Assembly: GCA_914767715.1 (NCBI GenBank) | Contig: OU612072.1 | Span: 18,042,001-18,106,000, forward strand | Origin: Membranipora membranacea | Taxonomy: Eukaryota > Bryozoa > Gymnolaemata > Cheilostomatida > Membraniporidae | Length of the DNA stretch: 64,000 nucleotides | Direction of reading: 5' to 3' | Shown: in pieces, positions 28,501 to 39,908 of the stretch | Layout of the letters: each line of letters starts with the position of its first letter | How positions within the stretch are numbered: position 1 is the first letter of the stretch | Translations under genes and position numbers: made by a program | Notes under the pieces: model-generated | Database searches by the model: none | The model's input: the letters and a program-made list of their open reading frames with translations, nothing else | What the model was told of the DNA's origin: nothing

Positions 28501-31500
28501 CAAGACTTTAATAGTTAGGGGTAGGGGTGGTGGTGAGCACCCCAACAGAACATTCAAGATTTATTTATAGAACCTCATAAACAGGTAGTGTCCAAACCCA
28601 AATAACAATAACTTATTTAGTCTGGGTCTGAACTATGGAATTAATTGAGTCATGCTATTTTAAGTTTGTTGATTGAAGAGAAAGTGTTTGATGTTCAATT
28701 CCATGTGACACAAAAACTTGTCTTTTAAAATCGTTGTTTTGCATCTGATTTTGTAATCAGCAATAAAGCTGCGAAATTTGAAAAACAACTGTCACAAAAT
28801 TCATCCTTGCAAAAATTTCCTTGTAATTATAGCAATGGGCTCGCATTACATGGGAACTTGAGATTTTTCCTGCACTTGAAAAGGGACAGCATATAGATCT
28901 CCCATGTGTTGTGAGCCTATCTGAAAATTGTGGCAAGTTTTCTAGTATTTTGGAGAAGTAATATTTTTTTGCACATGACTTGATATTAATGTTGGGTTTT
29001 TATGGGTGTGACACGACATTAACATGACGGATGACATTCATGAGCAAACAAGAATTTATGAAAAAGAACTTTTCCAAGAATTCATGCCAAGAGAAATCGG
29101 CAGTACTAAATCAGAGCAGGATTTAGGCAGTCCCTGACTCATGGCCCTGAGTTTGACCCGCTTAAGTCACTTTTGGAGGGTCATTCTTGTAGTATTTATC
29201 ACAGTATATAACATCTCTAGCTAAAGCAGCCAGTCTACAGGAGTTTAGGGATAGTTAGGCATTAGTGCTCTGGTATGCCATTAATCATACTGATGAGATA
29301 ACATTTGTGCTGATTCATCGACTACAACCAAAGATATCATCCCTACAACAACACAATTAGTGTTAGATTAACAATCACCTTATCACACAAAAAATGGTTG
29401 AAAATGAGGATCTGCAGTGCTCGTAGCAAGCGATAGTTCTAAAAGCCTAAAAAGGTGCACAGGGCATGGATTCTCACTCTGCGCATGTGCGAACTGTTGA
29501 GGCATACGTTCGTCTCTGCAGCATAGGGCCTGAATTAATTCACCTAAACTGAGTACCCAAATCAATTGAAACCCACAATTTACAAAAAATGGAACACTGG
29601 CTTTGATATCTCATAACCTTGAACTCTGGGAGTTGCCTTTCTTGATGGGAGGCAGCTCCACCACTGCTGTGCTGCATTGATGACTATGTCACAAGGCTAT
29701 TATCCTGCAAGCAGAATGATAGATTCTTAGGCGTGGTGTAAAAATAAAATGACGCAGTTGACAGAACCACACAATTACAGGAAGTGTGAAAATTAATCGA
29801 ACATTGAATCTGATCATCAAGTCTTTGCCAAGCAATAATGCAGTCCTGTCATAGCTTTAGGACCTTAACCTCTCTGATAACCGACGCTTCCGTTCCCGAT
29901 ACACACATTCTCCACTGAAGCTATGTTGTCTGCAAGGGGAAGAGTCAGCATTAATTTTCCATTGATAATCTCTCATTATTTGATTGTGCTCCGGGCCTAT
30001 TAAACACTGTACCGTCAAACAATGACTGAGTGTTAGGTGGGATGTCATGTCATGTGGGATGTTCTGTGCATGTGTTAACAGTTTGGTAAACAGAAGGACA
30101 GGATGTGTTTGCCACCACGCCTTGGCCTTCATACGTAAACGACAACCTATAAGTGTAGATCTGTAATTGCGATTATGTTCTTTGGGTCGAAAATGCTGTT
30201 AGTGCAGCTTATGAAAGTTGTTGTGCTTTGTAGAGGTGACTAATTGTTGATTGTTGTTCTCTCTTTAGGTATTATAGCTGCTAGAATTGCTGCTGCGAGT
30301 GCTTGGGCTCAGAAGATTGGCACGCCTACCTCAGGAACTACTCCTTCCTCCTCATCTACTAGTGCAGTCAGTGAAGACTCATCCTCTCCTGGTACTCCGG
30401 CGGAGGAATACAGACCTATCACCACCTCACTTAATCTAGATTACTCCTCTAAGGTGAGAAAATATGAACCCAACTTCGTCCGAACCTGGTCACATTGCTT
30501 TTGCTAACGATAGTCAAAATCTTCAACAGCGGATTTGATATAAATATGAACTGTTCCCTCACCAGAGTGCTCAGCAAGAAAGCTGCAAAAAAAGTCCACA
30601 GAGTACTAACTTACAATATGATGACGGTTCAGACGTAGCCAATAATTGGGATCATAGAACATGATCGGTGATATACAGACCGAGGTGTTGTTATTAGCGC
30701 AGTTTGCACAATGTAACAGTCATTCACACCAGGGAGTTAGGGATATATGTTCACACATAGGGCTAGAATGTTTATCTATTTTTCTCTTATCATGCAAGTA
30801 CACCTCACTTCTCTGCTGTTGAGGGATAGATGGAACAATTATTAAAATTCAGTCCGATTGTACGTTTATGAAATAGCACAATTTCAAGTAATGCACAATA
30901 GCACCTTAAGTTGTCTGCTCTTGAGGTTGAAAAGACAACTTGTATATCATTTCTAAAATACTAGGTAATTGTAGTAATCGTGTCTAGTTGAGCCAGATAC
31001 AATTACAGCAAACATTAGCTTGGTTGTACTGTAGAAGGTCCTACCTGACTGTTTTCACTACTAACCACAATCCTGTTACTGCAGACATCAGGTTGTATAC
31101 CAACATATACTACAACAGATGGTATGAATTTGATAGTTTTGCTCGCCTTTATTACCAGAATTAGATTTCAAATCTAGGTTTTATCTCACTAAGATGACTG
31201 CATTGACTCATGGTCTCATGTTCTGTTTCAGCCCCCACATGTTGTGCAGGCCCTACAAGCTTTGTCCAGGGTGATGCCATTTGAGGTTAGATTCAAGAAG
31301 TGCCATACAGAGAAAGGTCGAGTATTTGCTGTCGATGCCAGCCTGAAGACCGGTACTGACTATGATCTAAAGCTTTACATCGAATATCCTCTTGGATCTG
31401 GCCAGGTAAGATAACAGGCTAACAGACAGACCTTACCCAGGTCCATTCTATTTAAGACTATCCATTCTCTGCATTATGATGTCACAGTCTCCCGGAAGTG

Positions 31501-34500
31501 CAATACAAGAAACAAGCAATTCCGGGAGACTGTGACATCATAATGCAGAGAATGGGAGGTATCTTCCTTATGCGAGGCACCTTTTCCAGTATCAATATTT
31601 CATGCCAAGTAGAGCGTTGCATTTTTTACCATGCAAATCTCACAAAACTTTATCATAAGTGACTGCCTGGCTATAACATGCTTTGGGAAGTCTTTAATAT
31701 GCGTTTTCTTGTCAACAAGTAAACACTGAGGCTAAGGCTAAGAAAGAACAGAAACCGCTAAGATCTTTATTTCAAATAAAGATCTTCAACCAAAATAACT
31801 CATCAGCTGTCACAGTTCTTGAGTGTGAATCAATTTTCTGTTCCTGGTACCAAGTGAGACGGAGGATTATTTTGGTAGGGCCGTTTGGGGTGTGTCATGT
31901 GTGATATTGTGTCACATACACACCACAGTGATTATGTGTACCCAGATAAGTGTGGCCCTCTGTGGTAAACTGTCTGTCCACATTAATCCAGACCCACATC
32001 CTCTTATATGGTTAATACAACAACCAGCCGCCGTATCCAGCCACATAATGTTATTTGTGTCTGTGCATTGATAGCAAACAATATCAGATAATCGAGCTGC
32101 ATTTTTGTTTGAAACATTGATAAGCTAAGCAATGATTCATGATATTTTGTCTCAAAAACTTCCTTTAATTCAACTTTTTTACCTTCTTGATGGTTTGTCC
32201 TTCAAACTCTCCTCCCCCCCCCCCCTTCAATATCTAACGTATTGAACATATTTCCAATACTTTGGGATGTAAAAAATTTGAATTCAGGGAAGCTTTTGAA
32301 GCATAATATATATCATGAATAATTGCTTAGCATATCAGAGTTTATAAAAAATCTTTAACCAGCTCGGGTTATCAAAATAAATGAAGATTATCACTTTTCC
32401 ATTTATCTCATTTGTATCGCACATTTTCAGGTTTACACATCAGCGTCAGGAGTAGCTAAGCAGATGTGCAGAAACTCTCTTAGGGAGATGAGTCGTCCCC
32501 TCTCCTCAGGCTTTAAGTATCTCGAGTACGAGCTGCAGTCTGAGAAAGGAGACTGGAGGTTAATAGGTGACCTTCTACCAGAACCTGTCAGATCGTTCAA
32601 GGTCAGTAAGAGCGCACAAGAAACTATTATAAGACTTGCAAAATTAAATAGATGTTTGCTAGAACTGTTTGGATGAACCCATGATATTCTTGATAACTTT
32701 AAACGGATCTTGCAAAATTGAACTTTATTTTTTATCGGTAGAGTAGAGAGTGATATGACAAACTAATTTAGTGTTTACTAGAACTGCTTGGATTAACCCA
32801 TGATATTCTCGAATAAATTGGTAAACTTACGATTATGAGAAAAGAGGTTTTAAGCAGCTTATATAAAAATAAAGAAGTGATGCTAGGACACACCCCAAAG
32901 ACATAAAAGGCATAAAAATCTGGCAATATTTTTAATATTTAATGTATCATTTATCTGTTACAGGAGTGTGTGAAGGAGGACCTGTTGCCTAATGCCAGGC
33001 TGGATCCTAATTATCCTACGCTGCCTAAGTTTACCATCAACCTGTCCTCACCCCTGGACGTGACGTCATCACCTCTAAAGAGAGTCAGCAGCTTCGGCAG
33101 CGGTGGAGACACAAACAACAACAGTACAGGATCACCTATCACAGCAGCAGCTAAGAGGAAATCTACAGAATGTTATCCTGATATACCAGGATTTCCTGTT
33201 AGTAAGAGGTTATCTGCAGATTCACCTGCTGCCAGGAGACCTACTAGTTTGACTCTATCGATGCCGAGCCCATCTCATCAGCAGCCTCTGCAGAGAAGTC
33301 CATGTAAGTCCTCAGCAGTAAGTCCTCAGCAGTAAGTCCTCAGCAGTAAGTCCTGAGCAGTAAGTCCTCAGCAGTAAGTCCTCAGCAGTAAGTCCTCAGC
33401 AGTAAGTCCTCAGCAGTAAGTCCTGAGCAGTAAGTCCTGAGCAGTAAGTCCTGAGCAGTAAGTCCTCAGCAGTAAGTCCTCAGCAGTAAGTCCTCAGCAG
33501 TAAGTCCTCAGCAGTAAGTCCTCAGCAGTAAGTCCTCAGCAGTAAGTCCTCAGCAGTAAGTCCTCAGCAGTAAGTCCTCAGCAGTAAGTCCTGAGCAGTA
33601 AGTCCTCAGCAGTAAGTCCTCAGCAGTAAGTCCTCAGCAGTAAGTCCTCAGCAGTAAGTCCTGAGCAGTAAGTCCTGAGCAGTAAGTCCTCAGCAGTAAG
33701 TCCTCAGCAGTAAGTCCTCAGCAGTAAGTCCTCAGCAGTAAGTCCTCAGCAGTAAGTCCTCAGCAGTAAGTCCTCAGCAGTAAGTCCTCAGCAGTAAGTC
33801 CTCAGCAGTAAGTCCTCAGCAGTAAGTCCTCAGCAGTAAGTCCTCAGCAGTAAGTCCTCAGCAGTAAGTCCTCAGCAGTAAGTCCTCAGCAGTAAGTCCT
33901 CAGCAGTAAGTCCTCAGCAGTAAGTCCTGAGCAGTAAGTCCTCAGCAGTAAGTCCTGAGCAGTAAGTCCTCAGCAGTAAGTCCTCAGCAGTAAGTCCTCA
34001 GCAGTAAGTCCTCAGCAGTAAGTCCTGAGCAGTAAGTCCTGAGCAGTAAGTCCTGAGCAGTAAGTCCTCAGCAGTAAGTCCTCAGCAGTAAGTCCTCAGC
34101 AGTAAGTCCTCAGCAGTAAGTCCTCAGCAGTAAGTCCTCAGCAGTAGATTCTGACCCCCAATTTCACACTAGGAGCCATTCATAAGAAATATATTGGTTT
34201 TTAGCATTTCTAAACACCAATATATTTCTCGTAAATGGGTCCTAGTGTGAAATATGGTGTCAGAAAGGGAGGCTGAATTGATGTCGAGTTTAATTTGACA
34301 TGGTGTGACCAGTTTCTCTCACTTAACTGGTTTTGAATTCCTCAATCTGTGATATACTGGATTACAAGATAAGCTGAATGTTTGTCCCCGGAACATCGGA
34401 ATCTTGTGAGCGAGAGAAAAATTGGTTTATACCAGTTTAGGAAAGCTGAAATTATTGCTAAATCACTCGGGCTACCGTGACATAATTAGGCTGATGTCAT

Positions 34501-37442
34501 TCTGAAGTTATAAAACATGACAGGCTGGTCAACATTCATTGAGATTGATTTGAATAAGATGGCATCAAATTTAATGTTTGGCTATATGTGACACTTCTGT
34601 ACAAGCTAGAAAGTGGTCCTCTATAATAATTCTATATGTAAATCAACCCTGTGATTTGAAATGGAGAACAGCTAAACTATTAGCATCTATTTTACAAATT
34701 TGACAGTACCTGTATTTAGTTACGGCAAATGGTGAATTAAACAACTATATCGAGATGCTAATCTTATATCAAACGTATAAATTCCTGTTTTATCAGAAAT
34801 TAATAAGCAGTGACTCAGCCCAATGCCTTTGTTAGAATTTTAAGGACCGTGGTTAATGATTTGTGTCAGTGAGAATCATTTCTCCTTGTTATAATATTAC
34901 CTGCTTCCTGGATTCTAATCTGGATAAAATTAATGATCTTCTCAGTGATGAGTCATACTTTATCTGCTTCTTGATGCATACTTTACATGTAAATTCACAA
35001 TTAGCTAATCATTATTCACCAAGTGAACCCAAGCCTAACTATGAAATGTAACGAATGGCTAAAGAAACAGCAATACACCGTTCAATTCTTCATTTCAAGG
35101 CTCTTGCAATTTTAATATGATAAAGATCTTAGGGCCTAAATCGCTTCTAGTTGAAAGATATCATGATGTGTCAGATGTATAAACATATAAATTTATATGT
35201 TTATGGTTAGATTTCATCTCTTTCTGCAAAGCTGAGACTTTTCATGTTGTCAAAATCATATCCTGATTCTGGATGGTGCAGAGAGTGAAAATTCATTTTT
35301 ATATAGAAGGAAACTGTTTGCCTCTGATTCATAGAACGAAAAAATGTTTTGTCACTCTTTCAACATAGTAAAAAAAAGTTTATTTCGCCTGAAATTTTTG
35401 TCTAGGCACGATTTACAGAATAACAGCTCAATTTTACATTATTCCCTCTCACTAGATAGATAGATATTAGATAGATATTAACTTTATTCATCACCGATCA
35501 ATGCAACGAGGGCAGATGAGATTAGGGCAAATGACACTAGAGTCGCAGACATTTGTGATATTTTGATTTGAAGTCTTATTTATATTTTCTGTTTGTAGTT
35601 GGATCGACGAGTTCACTGCCACCTCCGACCCCTACAAATACTTATCCTCTCCTCTCACCTCAGGTAAGCAGAGAGTGACAAACTGTGAAATACCATAGAG
35701 GAGTGTAATGTTAGCTTGTATTAAATTCAGCTAGTTTGGGAGAGTGACTTAATGTTAGCTAGCACGACATTTTTGCGATTTTAGAGATGTGCGAACAGGC
35801 AAAATTTTAGCCCTGCTAATACTTAACTCTTCTGTGGTACCAAGTGCTGTAGACACAATAGCGACAATTTTAACCAGGACTAAATATTCAACAAGAGGAT
35901 ATTGCAAGAGTATCAGTTGAAATAAGCAAAAGTATTTTATAATGTAATGGATAAGAGCAGTTGTCCTCTCCTTGACATATAGAGGACAACTCCCGTGTTG
36001 TTAAAAATTATGTGATGTCAGCAAATAGTAATTAGCAGAAGTGGCCGAAGCACAAAGCAGTTTATTGATCTGAGATTGTTAAAACCTCTGAGTATCAGAT
36101 AAAGGTGGCCAGCTTGTAAGCCGTGTAAGCGATATAAGGCTTCAAACCAACTGATATAATAAATAAGTAATAGGACTAATGACATTCAGCATTGAACCAT
36201 ATCATAGCTAAATACGGTATAAAGTCAACTCTCTCCCAATATATTCATTAGGAAAACTTATGGTTGACATCTTCTAAACAATATATTCATGATACTATCA
36301 TTATCTTAATATGTGGCCATTTTAATATAATTTTACTACACATGCATATTGACATGCAATTTCGCAAACCTAGTGTATAGGCCTACTGCACTGTAGCTTA
36401 TAATTGTGATGACTTTATTTATGCTATTATACTTAATCTATTTCATAATATATTGTATCCGTTACCGAATATTTATGTATATGTATATTCAATATATTTA
36501 ATTTATTATATTATATTTGTATTTTTGTATTCACTATTATTATATAATTATATATATTGCAGAGATCACCCGTATATAATAACATACAGAGACAGACAGG
36601 TAGCCCACATGAGTCAGCACAGTACGGAGAGATTATGAAATGTTACCTCTGCTGCTCACAGCTGGAGGACACACACTTTGTACAGTGTCCAGCAGTGACA
36701 GATCACAAGTTCTGCTTCCCCTGTAGTAAAGATAGCATCAAACAACAAGGTATGTTCATATCTAGACTAAGTTTGATTCATTTGCCTGCATTCCAGTTGC
36801 TCCCCTCCCAGCCGCAGCCTGCATTCCAGTTGCTCCCCTCCCCGCCGCAGCCTGCGGTGGACCAGTGGAGGGGCAACTGGAATGCACATGGATTAAACTT
36901 GATCTAGTTTGTATATAGATCAGTGGTTGATTTTACCTTTTAGGTAGAAAAGATTTGGGTTTTCAATTTGGATATTCTGCTTTTCTGTACGAGGGTTATG
37001 AAATAGTCTGTGTTTTTTTTAATCATTTAAGTTATCAACTGTGTTCAGATATGTGGCTATCTGAAAGAAAACTGTGATACTGTGCCATCCCCCTCCCCTC
37101 TTCCAATTTTCAACCTGCTCAGGCTATAACAACGCAGCCCATCTTACCTACTACAATTACTCATCATCTGCATTGCACTGATGCGTTTTATATGGCACTA
37201 ATTGTGATATTTTGTGTTTTCTAGGAGCGAAGACAGAGGTGTTCTGCCCGAGTGGTAAGAGGTGCAGACTGAGCGGTAATAATACTGTGCCGTGGGCCTT
37301 TATGCCTGGGGAGATTAGCCAAATACTATCTACGCAAATACCACCTAAATATAGATATGATAGAATCAGTCACAGCCAATCATTGTCCGAGGCTCGAAGG
37401 GATTCCAACAGGAATTCCAGGGAGAAAAGCATCAGCCCATAA
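19588..37442 (+). CDS. IRF2BP: Interferon regulatory factor 2-binding protein (IRF2BP family)
   Basis: This is a nuclear transcriptional corepressor; vertebrate members bind the C-terminus of IRF2. Coding exons: 19588-20212, 30269-30453, 31232-31405, 32431-32601, 32964-33303, 35599-35663, 36563-36749, 37225-37442. All phases agree, giving 654 residues. The N-terminal IRF-2BP zinc finger has C33, C36, C54 and C57 in the hallmark context [20 protein letters not shown]. Exons 3-4 hold the conserved middle block ([33 protein letters not shown]). Exon 5 and part of exon 2 are Ser/Pro-rich and disordered. Exons 7-8 form a C3HC4 RING (C547, C550, C562, H568, C571, C574, C590, C596) with the family signature [10 protein letters not shown], ending in [11 protein letters not shown] chose the first ATG after the acceptor; M3 and M4 are alternatives. 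Intron 1 is about 10 kb. Oddities: a 60-copy donor minisatellite opens intron 5, and a foldback element sits 13 bp into intron 7. Vertebrate paralogues have few or no introns. Confidence 0.95.
20213..30268 (+). other. IRF2BP intron 1, no second gene seen
   Basis: This ten-kilobase intron runs from donor GTAAGTT to acceptor CTCTCTTTAG. I see no embedded gene. It holds a retroposon 3' end (26053-26155), a short AGCATC/CAG repeat (about 25718-25743) and an inverted repeat around TACTAACACCTGA...TCAGGTGTTAGTA (about 23432-23476). Open frames inside it show no recognisable domain. Confidence 0.6.
26053..26155 (-). repeat. Retroposon 3' end with microsatellite tail, copy 1
   Basis: On the minus strand the segment ends in AATAAACC followed by an ATCCATCT-type tail. 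On the plus strand it begins with GATAGATAGATGGATT and continues to AAAATCAGGTCTCTGTGGT. The second copy at 51304-51412 shares both ends. A short tandem tail is typical of some invertebrate LINE/SINE 3' termini. The class is inferred. Confidence 0.55.
31455..31703. repeat. Palindrome plus half-copy of foldback family D
   Basis: An inverted repeat (CTGCATTATGATGTCACAGT...ACTGTGACATCATAATGCAG, each arm about 38 bp) is followed by sequence matching the right half of the element at 44748-45027. Shared blocks include GAAACAAGCA, TCATGCCAAGT, ATCATAAGTGACTGCCTG and CATGCTTTGG. The left arm of family D is replaced here by a local inverted duplication. It lies 50 bp into IRF2BP intron 3. Confidence 0.7.
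31760..31786. repeat. Short palindrome AAGATCTTTATTT...AAATAAAGATCTT
   Basis: A 27-bp near-perfect palindrome in IRF2BP intron 3, centred on a single unpaired base. It contains BglII-type AGATCT cores in both arms. Function unknown. Confidence 0.6.
32214..32225. repeat. Poly-C run of 12
   Basis: Twelve C in IRF2BP intron 3, about 205 bp before the exon 4 acceptor. Confidence 0.85.
33304..34146 (+). repeat. 60-copy 14-bp minisatellite of splice-donor sequence
   Basis: The unit GTAAGTCCTCAGCA is repeated 60 times with no length change, then GTA. The first unit begins exactly at the 5' splice site of IRF2BP coding exon 5 (CCAT|GTAAGT), so every unit offers a consensus-like donor (GCA|GTAAGT). 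Only position 10 varies: 48 units have C and 12 have G (units 4, 9, 10, 11, 21, 26, 27, 45, 47, 52, 53, 54). The near-identity implies recent expansion or homogenisation. In the exon's frame, reading into the array meets TAA at 33333-33335, so retention would end the protein before the RING. Confidence 0.98.
34150..34266. repeat. Foldback element, family C, abutting the minisatellite
   Basis: The left arm TCTGACCCCCAATTTCACAC...AGAAATATATTGG and the right arm CCAATATATTTCT...TAGTGTGAAATATGGTGTCAGA are inverted copies of about 50 bp with a loop of about 15 bp. It starts four bases after the last repeat unit. No other copy was seen in the window. Confidence 0.8.
35178..35204. repeat. AT palindrome CATAAACATATAA type
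   Basis: AACATATAAATTTATATGTT is a perfect 20-bp palindrome, extended on both sides. Its arm matches the arm of the hairpin at 57485-57537 (CATAAACATATAA). It lies in IRF2BP intron 5. Confidence 0.55.
36763..36906. repeat. Foldback element, family A, copy 3
   Basis: It starts TAGACTAAGTTTGATTC and ends ATTAAACTTGATCTA. The left arm carries a tandem duplication of GCCTGCATTCCAGTTGCTCC with flanking bases, so it is longer than the right arm. It begins 13 bp inside IRF2BP intron 7, right after the donor GTATGT. A late insertion so close to a working splice site is unusual. Confidence 0.8.
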
Positions 37443-38425
37443 TTTCTACTACAAGATGAAAGGAGGCTGCTTGCATTAATTCTCACATCTATTCAGGGAT
37501 TTCTATATTTTTGAAGAGCTATAATTTTTGCTGTGTTTTCTAGATCAACCATTTTATTATGATTATGATTTCTTAATTGATTGAATTGTGTGCACATAGT
37601 TTGCTGTTGCCTTCTCTGTCTAATATCTGCAATAATTTTTTTCCATAGAATCAAGCAATTATAAGATTTACCCGAATTCATGGATCAGGTAAAGTGCAGA
37701 TGTTATTTGGGTGTAACACATCGGAAATTGCAGATATATCTTATGACAGCTGCCCAACCATTTTTCTTTTCAATTGCGGATGTAGTCGGTGGGCTGCATA
37801 AAGATAGCTTCCGTTTTTGTTGTTTTTGTTGCTGTTGCTGCCAAGTTGCTGCCAACACAGTTTTGCTATACAATGCAAATTGTATTCCCAAGGTGTTGAT
37901 GAAAGTGTTTTCTTTCATTTAATTAACTTTGTCAACTTAAACCTCTGTTTGTTATGACTCCAGTTTGGATACCTCAAAATACTTATTGCTTAATCCCCAA
38001 CAGATAATAATGAAATATGATATTTTCCTGAACACGGATAATGATTTTACAGTGCACTGTGTTGAAGCCCACAGTCACCACTTCTATTAACTGTGAATAT
38101 TTTGACATGAAAAACTTTTTTAATATTGTCTTTTTCTCTTTCCTGCAGTGTTTGTGCACTTAATTAATTAATCATGATTTCAGTCTGTTATAAATTTGGT
38201 AAACTGATGATTAATATTATCCTATTGAACTGAGAGTTGCTTTCCTTTGTTGTGCATTTATGGCTGGAATCCTTTTGGCCAGCGCTATAATAATATATTT
38301 TTTTTGTTCAATGTTATGTGCCATTGACAAGGTTGTATATAAAGAGTTGTATTGTATTGTCAAAACATGAAATGATATTTTTATATCCGGTTTTTGAAAT
38401 AAAACTGTGCTGAATTCTACAGAAT
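37443..38425 (+). other. IRF2BP 3' UTR
   Basis: This AT-rich stretch follows the stop codon. It has no competing conserved reading frame and ends at a candidate polyadenylation site. The extent is inferred from the AATAAA at 38398 and the GT-rich bases after it. Confidence 0.5.
38398..38403 (+). terminator. Candidate poly(A) signal for IRF2BP
   Basis: AATAAA about 955 bases after the stop, followed within 30 bases by GTCCCGTGTCTGG, a GT-rich downstream element. Confidence 0.5.
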
Positions 38426-39354
38426 GTCCCGTGTCTGGCACAGTGCTATATATTTTTAAAAATACCAAATTTAATTTTGCATAAATGGATGACCAAGAAC
38501 CGCTGCAATGATGGCCTTATTATTACCTAAGTGTACTGCTAAGTTCAGAACAGAACAGAGGTAAAACGGTCACAAATAGAATTACATCACGGTATTTTTA
38601 ACCCAATATTTATGACAAGATTTAATGTTGGTATTTAAGCACCAAGTGACAGTAGGCCTTCAGAGAATTGACAGATATATTTATCGTTTTCAATTTCCTC
38701 TTATTGAAGGTTTGCCAGGCGTAAAACATCCTCTGAACGTAAATGAACTATTATCTCGATACAAAATCAACGGAGAAGAATAAGTCGTTTAGAAATGCAC
38801 TATTTGATTGCCGTGGCAAAAATATTTTATTGAATTCATTTCAAGTTCCTTGAGATCCTATCCATTACAAATTTATCCTTTTGACATATCGCTCTATAAC
38901 CTGCTAAGAGCGAAAAAAAAGGCAATACAAAAATCGATAGCTGTCATAGTCTAGCCTGTGGACCTAGAGGGCAAAGATGGCAAGAGGGCAAATATCCGCT
39001 GCAGTTACCCCCTTACCCTATTATATGGATGACAAAATGCTTTTGACCTCTTGCAATAAAGATATAGTCATAATCACACAGATAGGTTGCTAGGGGTAGG
39101 GAGAAGGGGTTGGGTGGCGGGTGGATTGCAATGGTCGGTTTACGAACTTCTTATTTGTGATGAATGCTTGATGACCTCTTGTTTTTATTTTTATGTATGT
39201 ATGAAGACAGATGATTCTGATGGTCCTATCAGAAGTTTATTTTACTGATATCTTATGGAGCACAGACTAAATGTCAGCAAACACATTAACAGCATAATTA
39301 TTTAAACTACTTCTCTGGTCCAGGCTGTCAATAAATGACAAGATAAATAAGAAA

Positions 39355-39499
39355 TATATATATATATATCTGGATGACAACAATGACCGCAGTGAGCACT
39401 TAGACACAGATAGTTACAGAAGCAGACTGTATCATCATCAATATCTCAGAACTTCAACAAACAGTAGATCTGTAAGCAAAGCACTGCAAGTGTAAAACG
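39355..39499 (+). promoter_or_regulatory. TATA-like promoter and 5' UTR exon of the Cys-rich gene
   Basis: A TATATATATATATA run (about 39355-39369) is followed by about 130 bases and then the strong donor AAAACG|GTAAGTAC (exon end 39499). The next acceptor, TACATTACACAG at 39886-39897, opens the coding exon 11 bases before the ATG at 39909. A leader exon starting near 39390 fits the usual TATA-to-start spacing. The run could also be a plain TA microsatellite. Confidence 0.4.
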
Positions 39500-39908
39500 G
39501 TAAGTACGGAAATGTAAATATTAACTCAACGTCTCAATATAGATAATTTATTAGCTTTTTTTGTTTCGTGCCGATTTCTGCCTGTCAGTTGTATGATGGG
39601 ACAAAAGTCACTGCATATTGAACATTAGTGGACAGCTTAGATGTAAATATTTGATATAACAGTTATGGTTTTCAGGTTGACATAGTTACGTTTAGAATTC
39701 AGATTATTTAGGTTGGGGAGGGTTTTGTAGATCCTGCACAGTTTTTGATTCTCAAAAAGCTTAATTAATAAAAAACATTTCTTCAAGTATTCTGATAAAC
39801 GCATTAAAACTATGCCGGTTATTTTATTTTATGGTGCATTGCTTATTTTCGCCAAATCTAATTCTGAAAGTTCTCTTTTTCTTTCTACATTACACAGACG
39901 CATAGAAG

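Noticed and set aside
33304-34146. CRISPR array or coding repeat
   Set aside because: There are no spacers between the 14-bp units, and in the exon frame the array meets TAA after about ten codons. The context is a eukaryotic intron.
33304-34146. Recursive splice sites (AG|GT) within each unit
   Set aside because: Each unit has CAG and GTAAGT, but they are joined as CAGCAGTAAGT. AG is never directly followed by GTAAG, so zero-length exon splicing is not supported.
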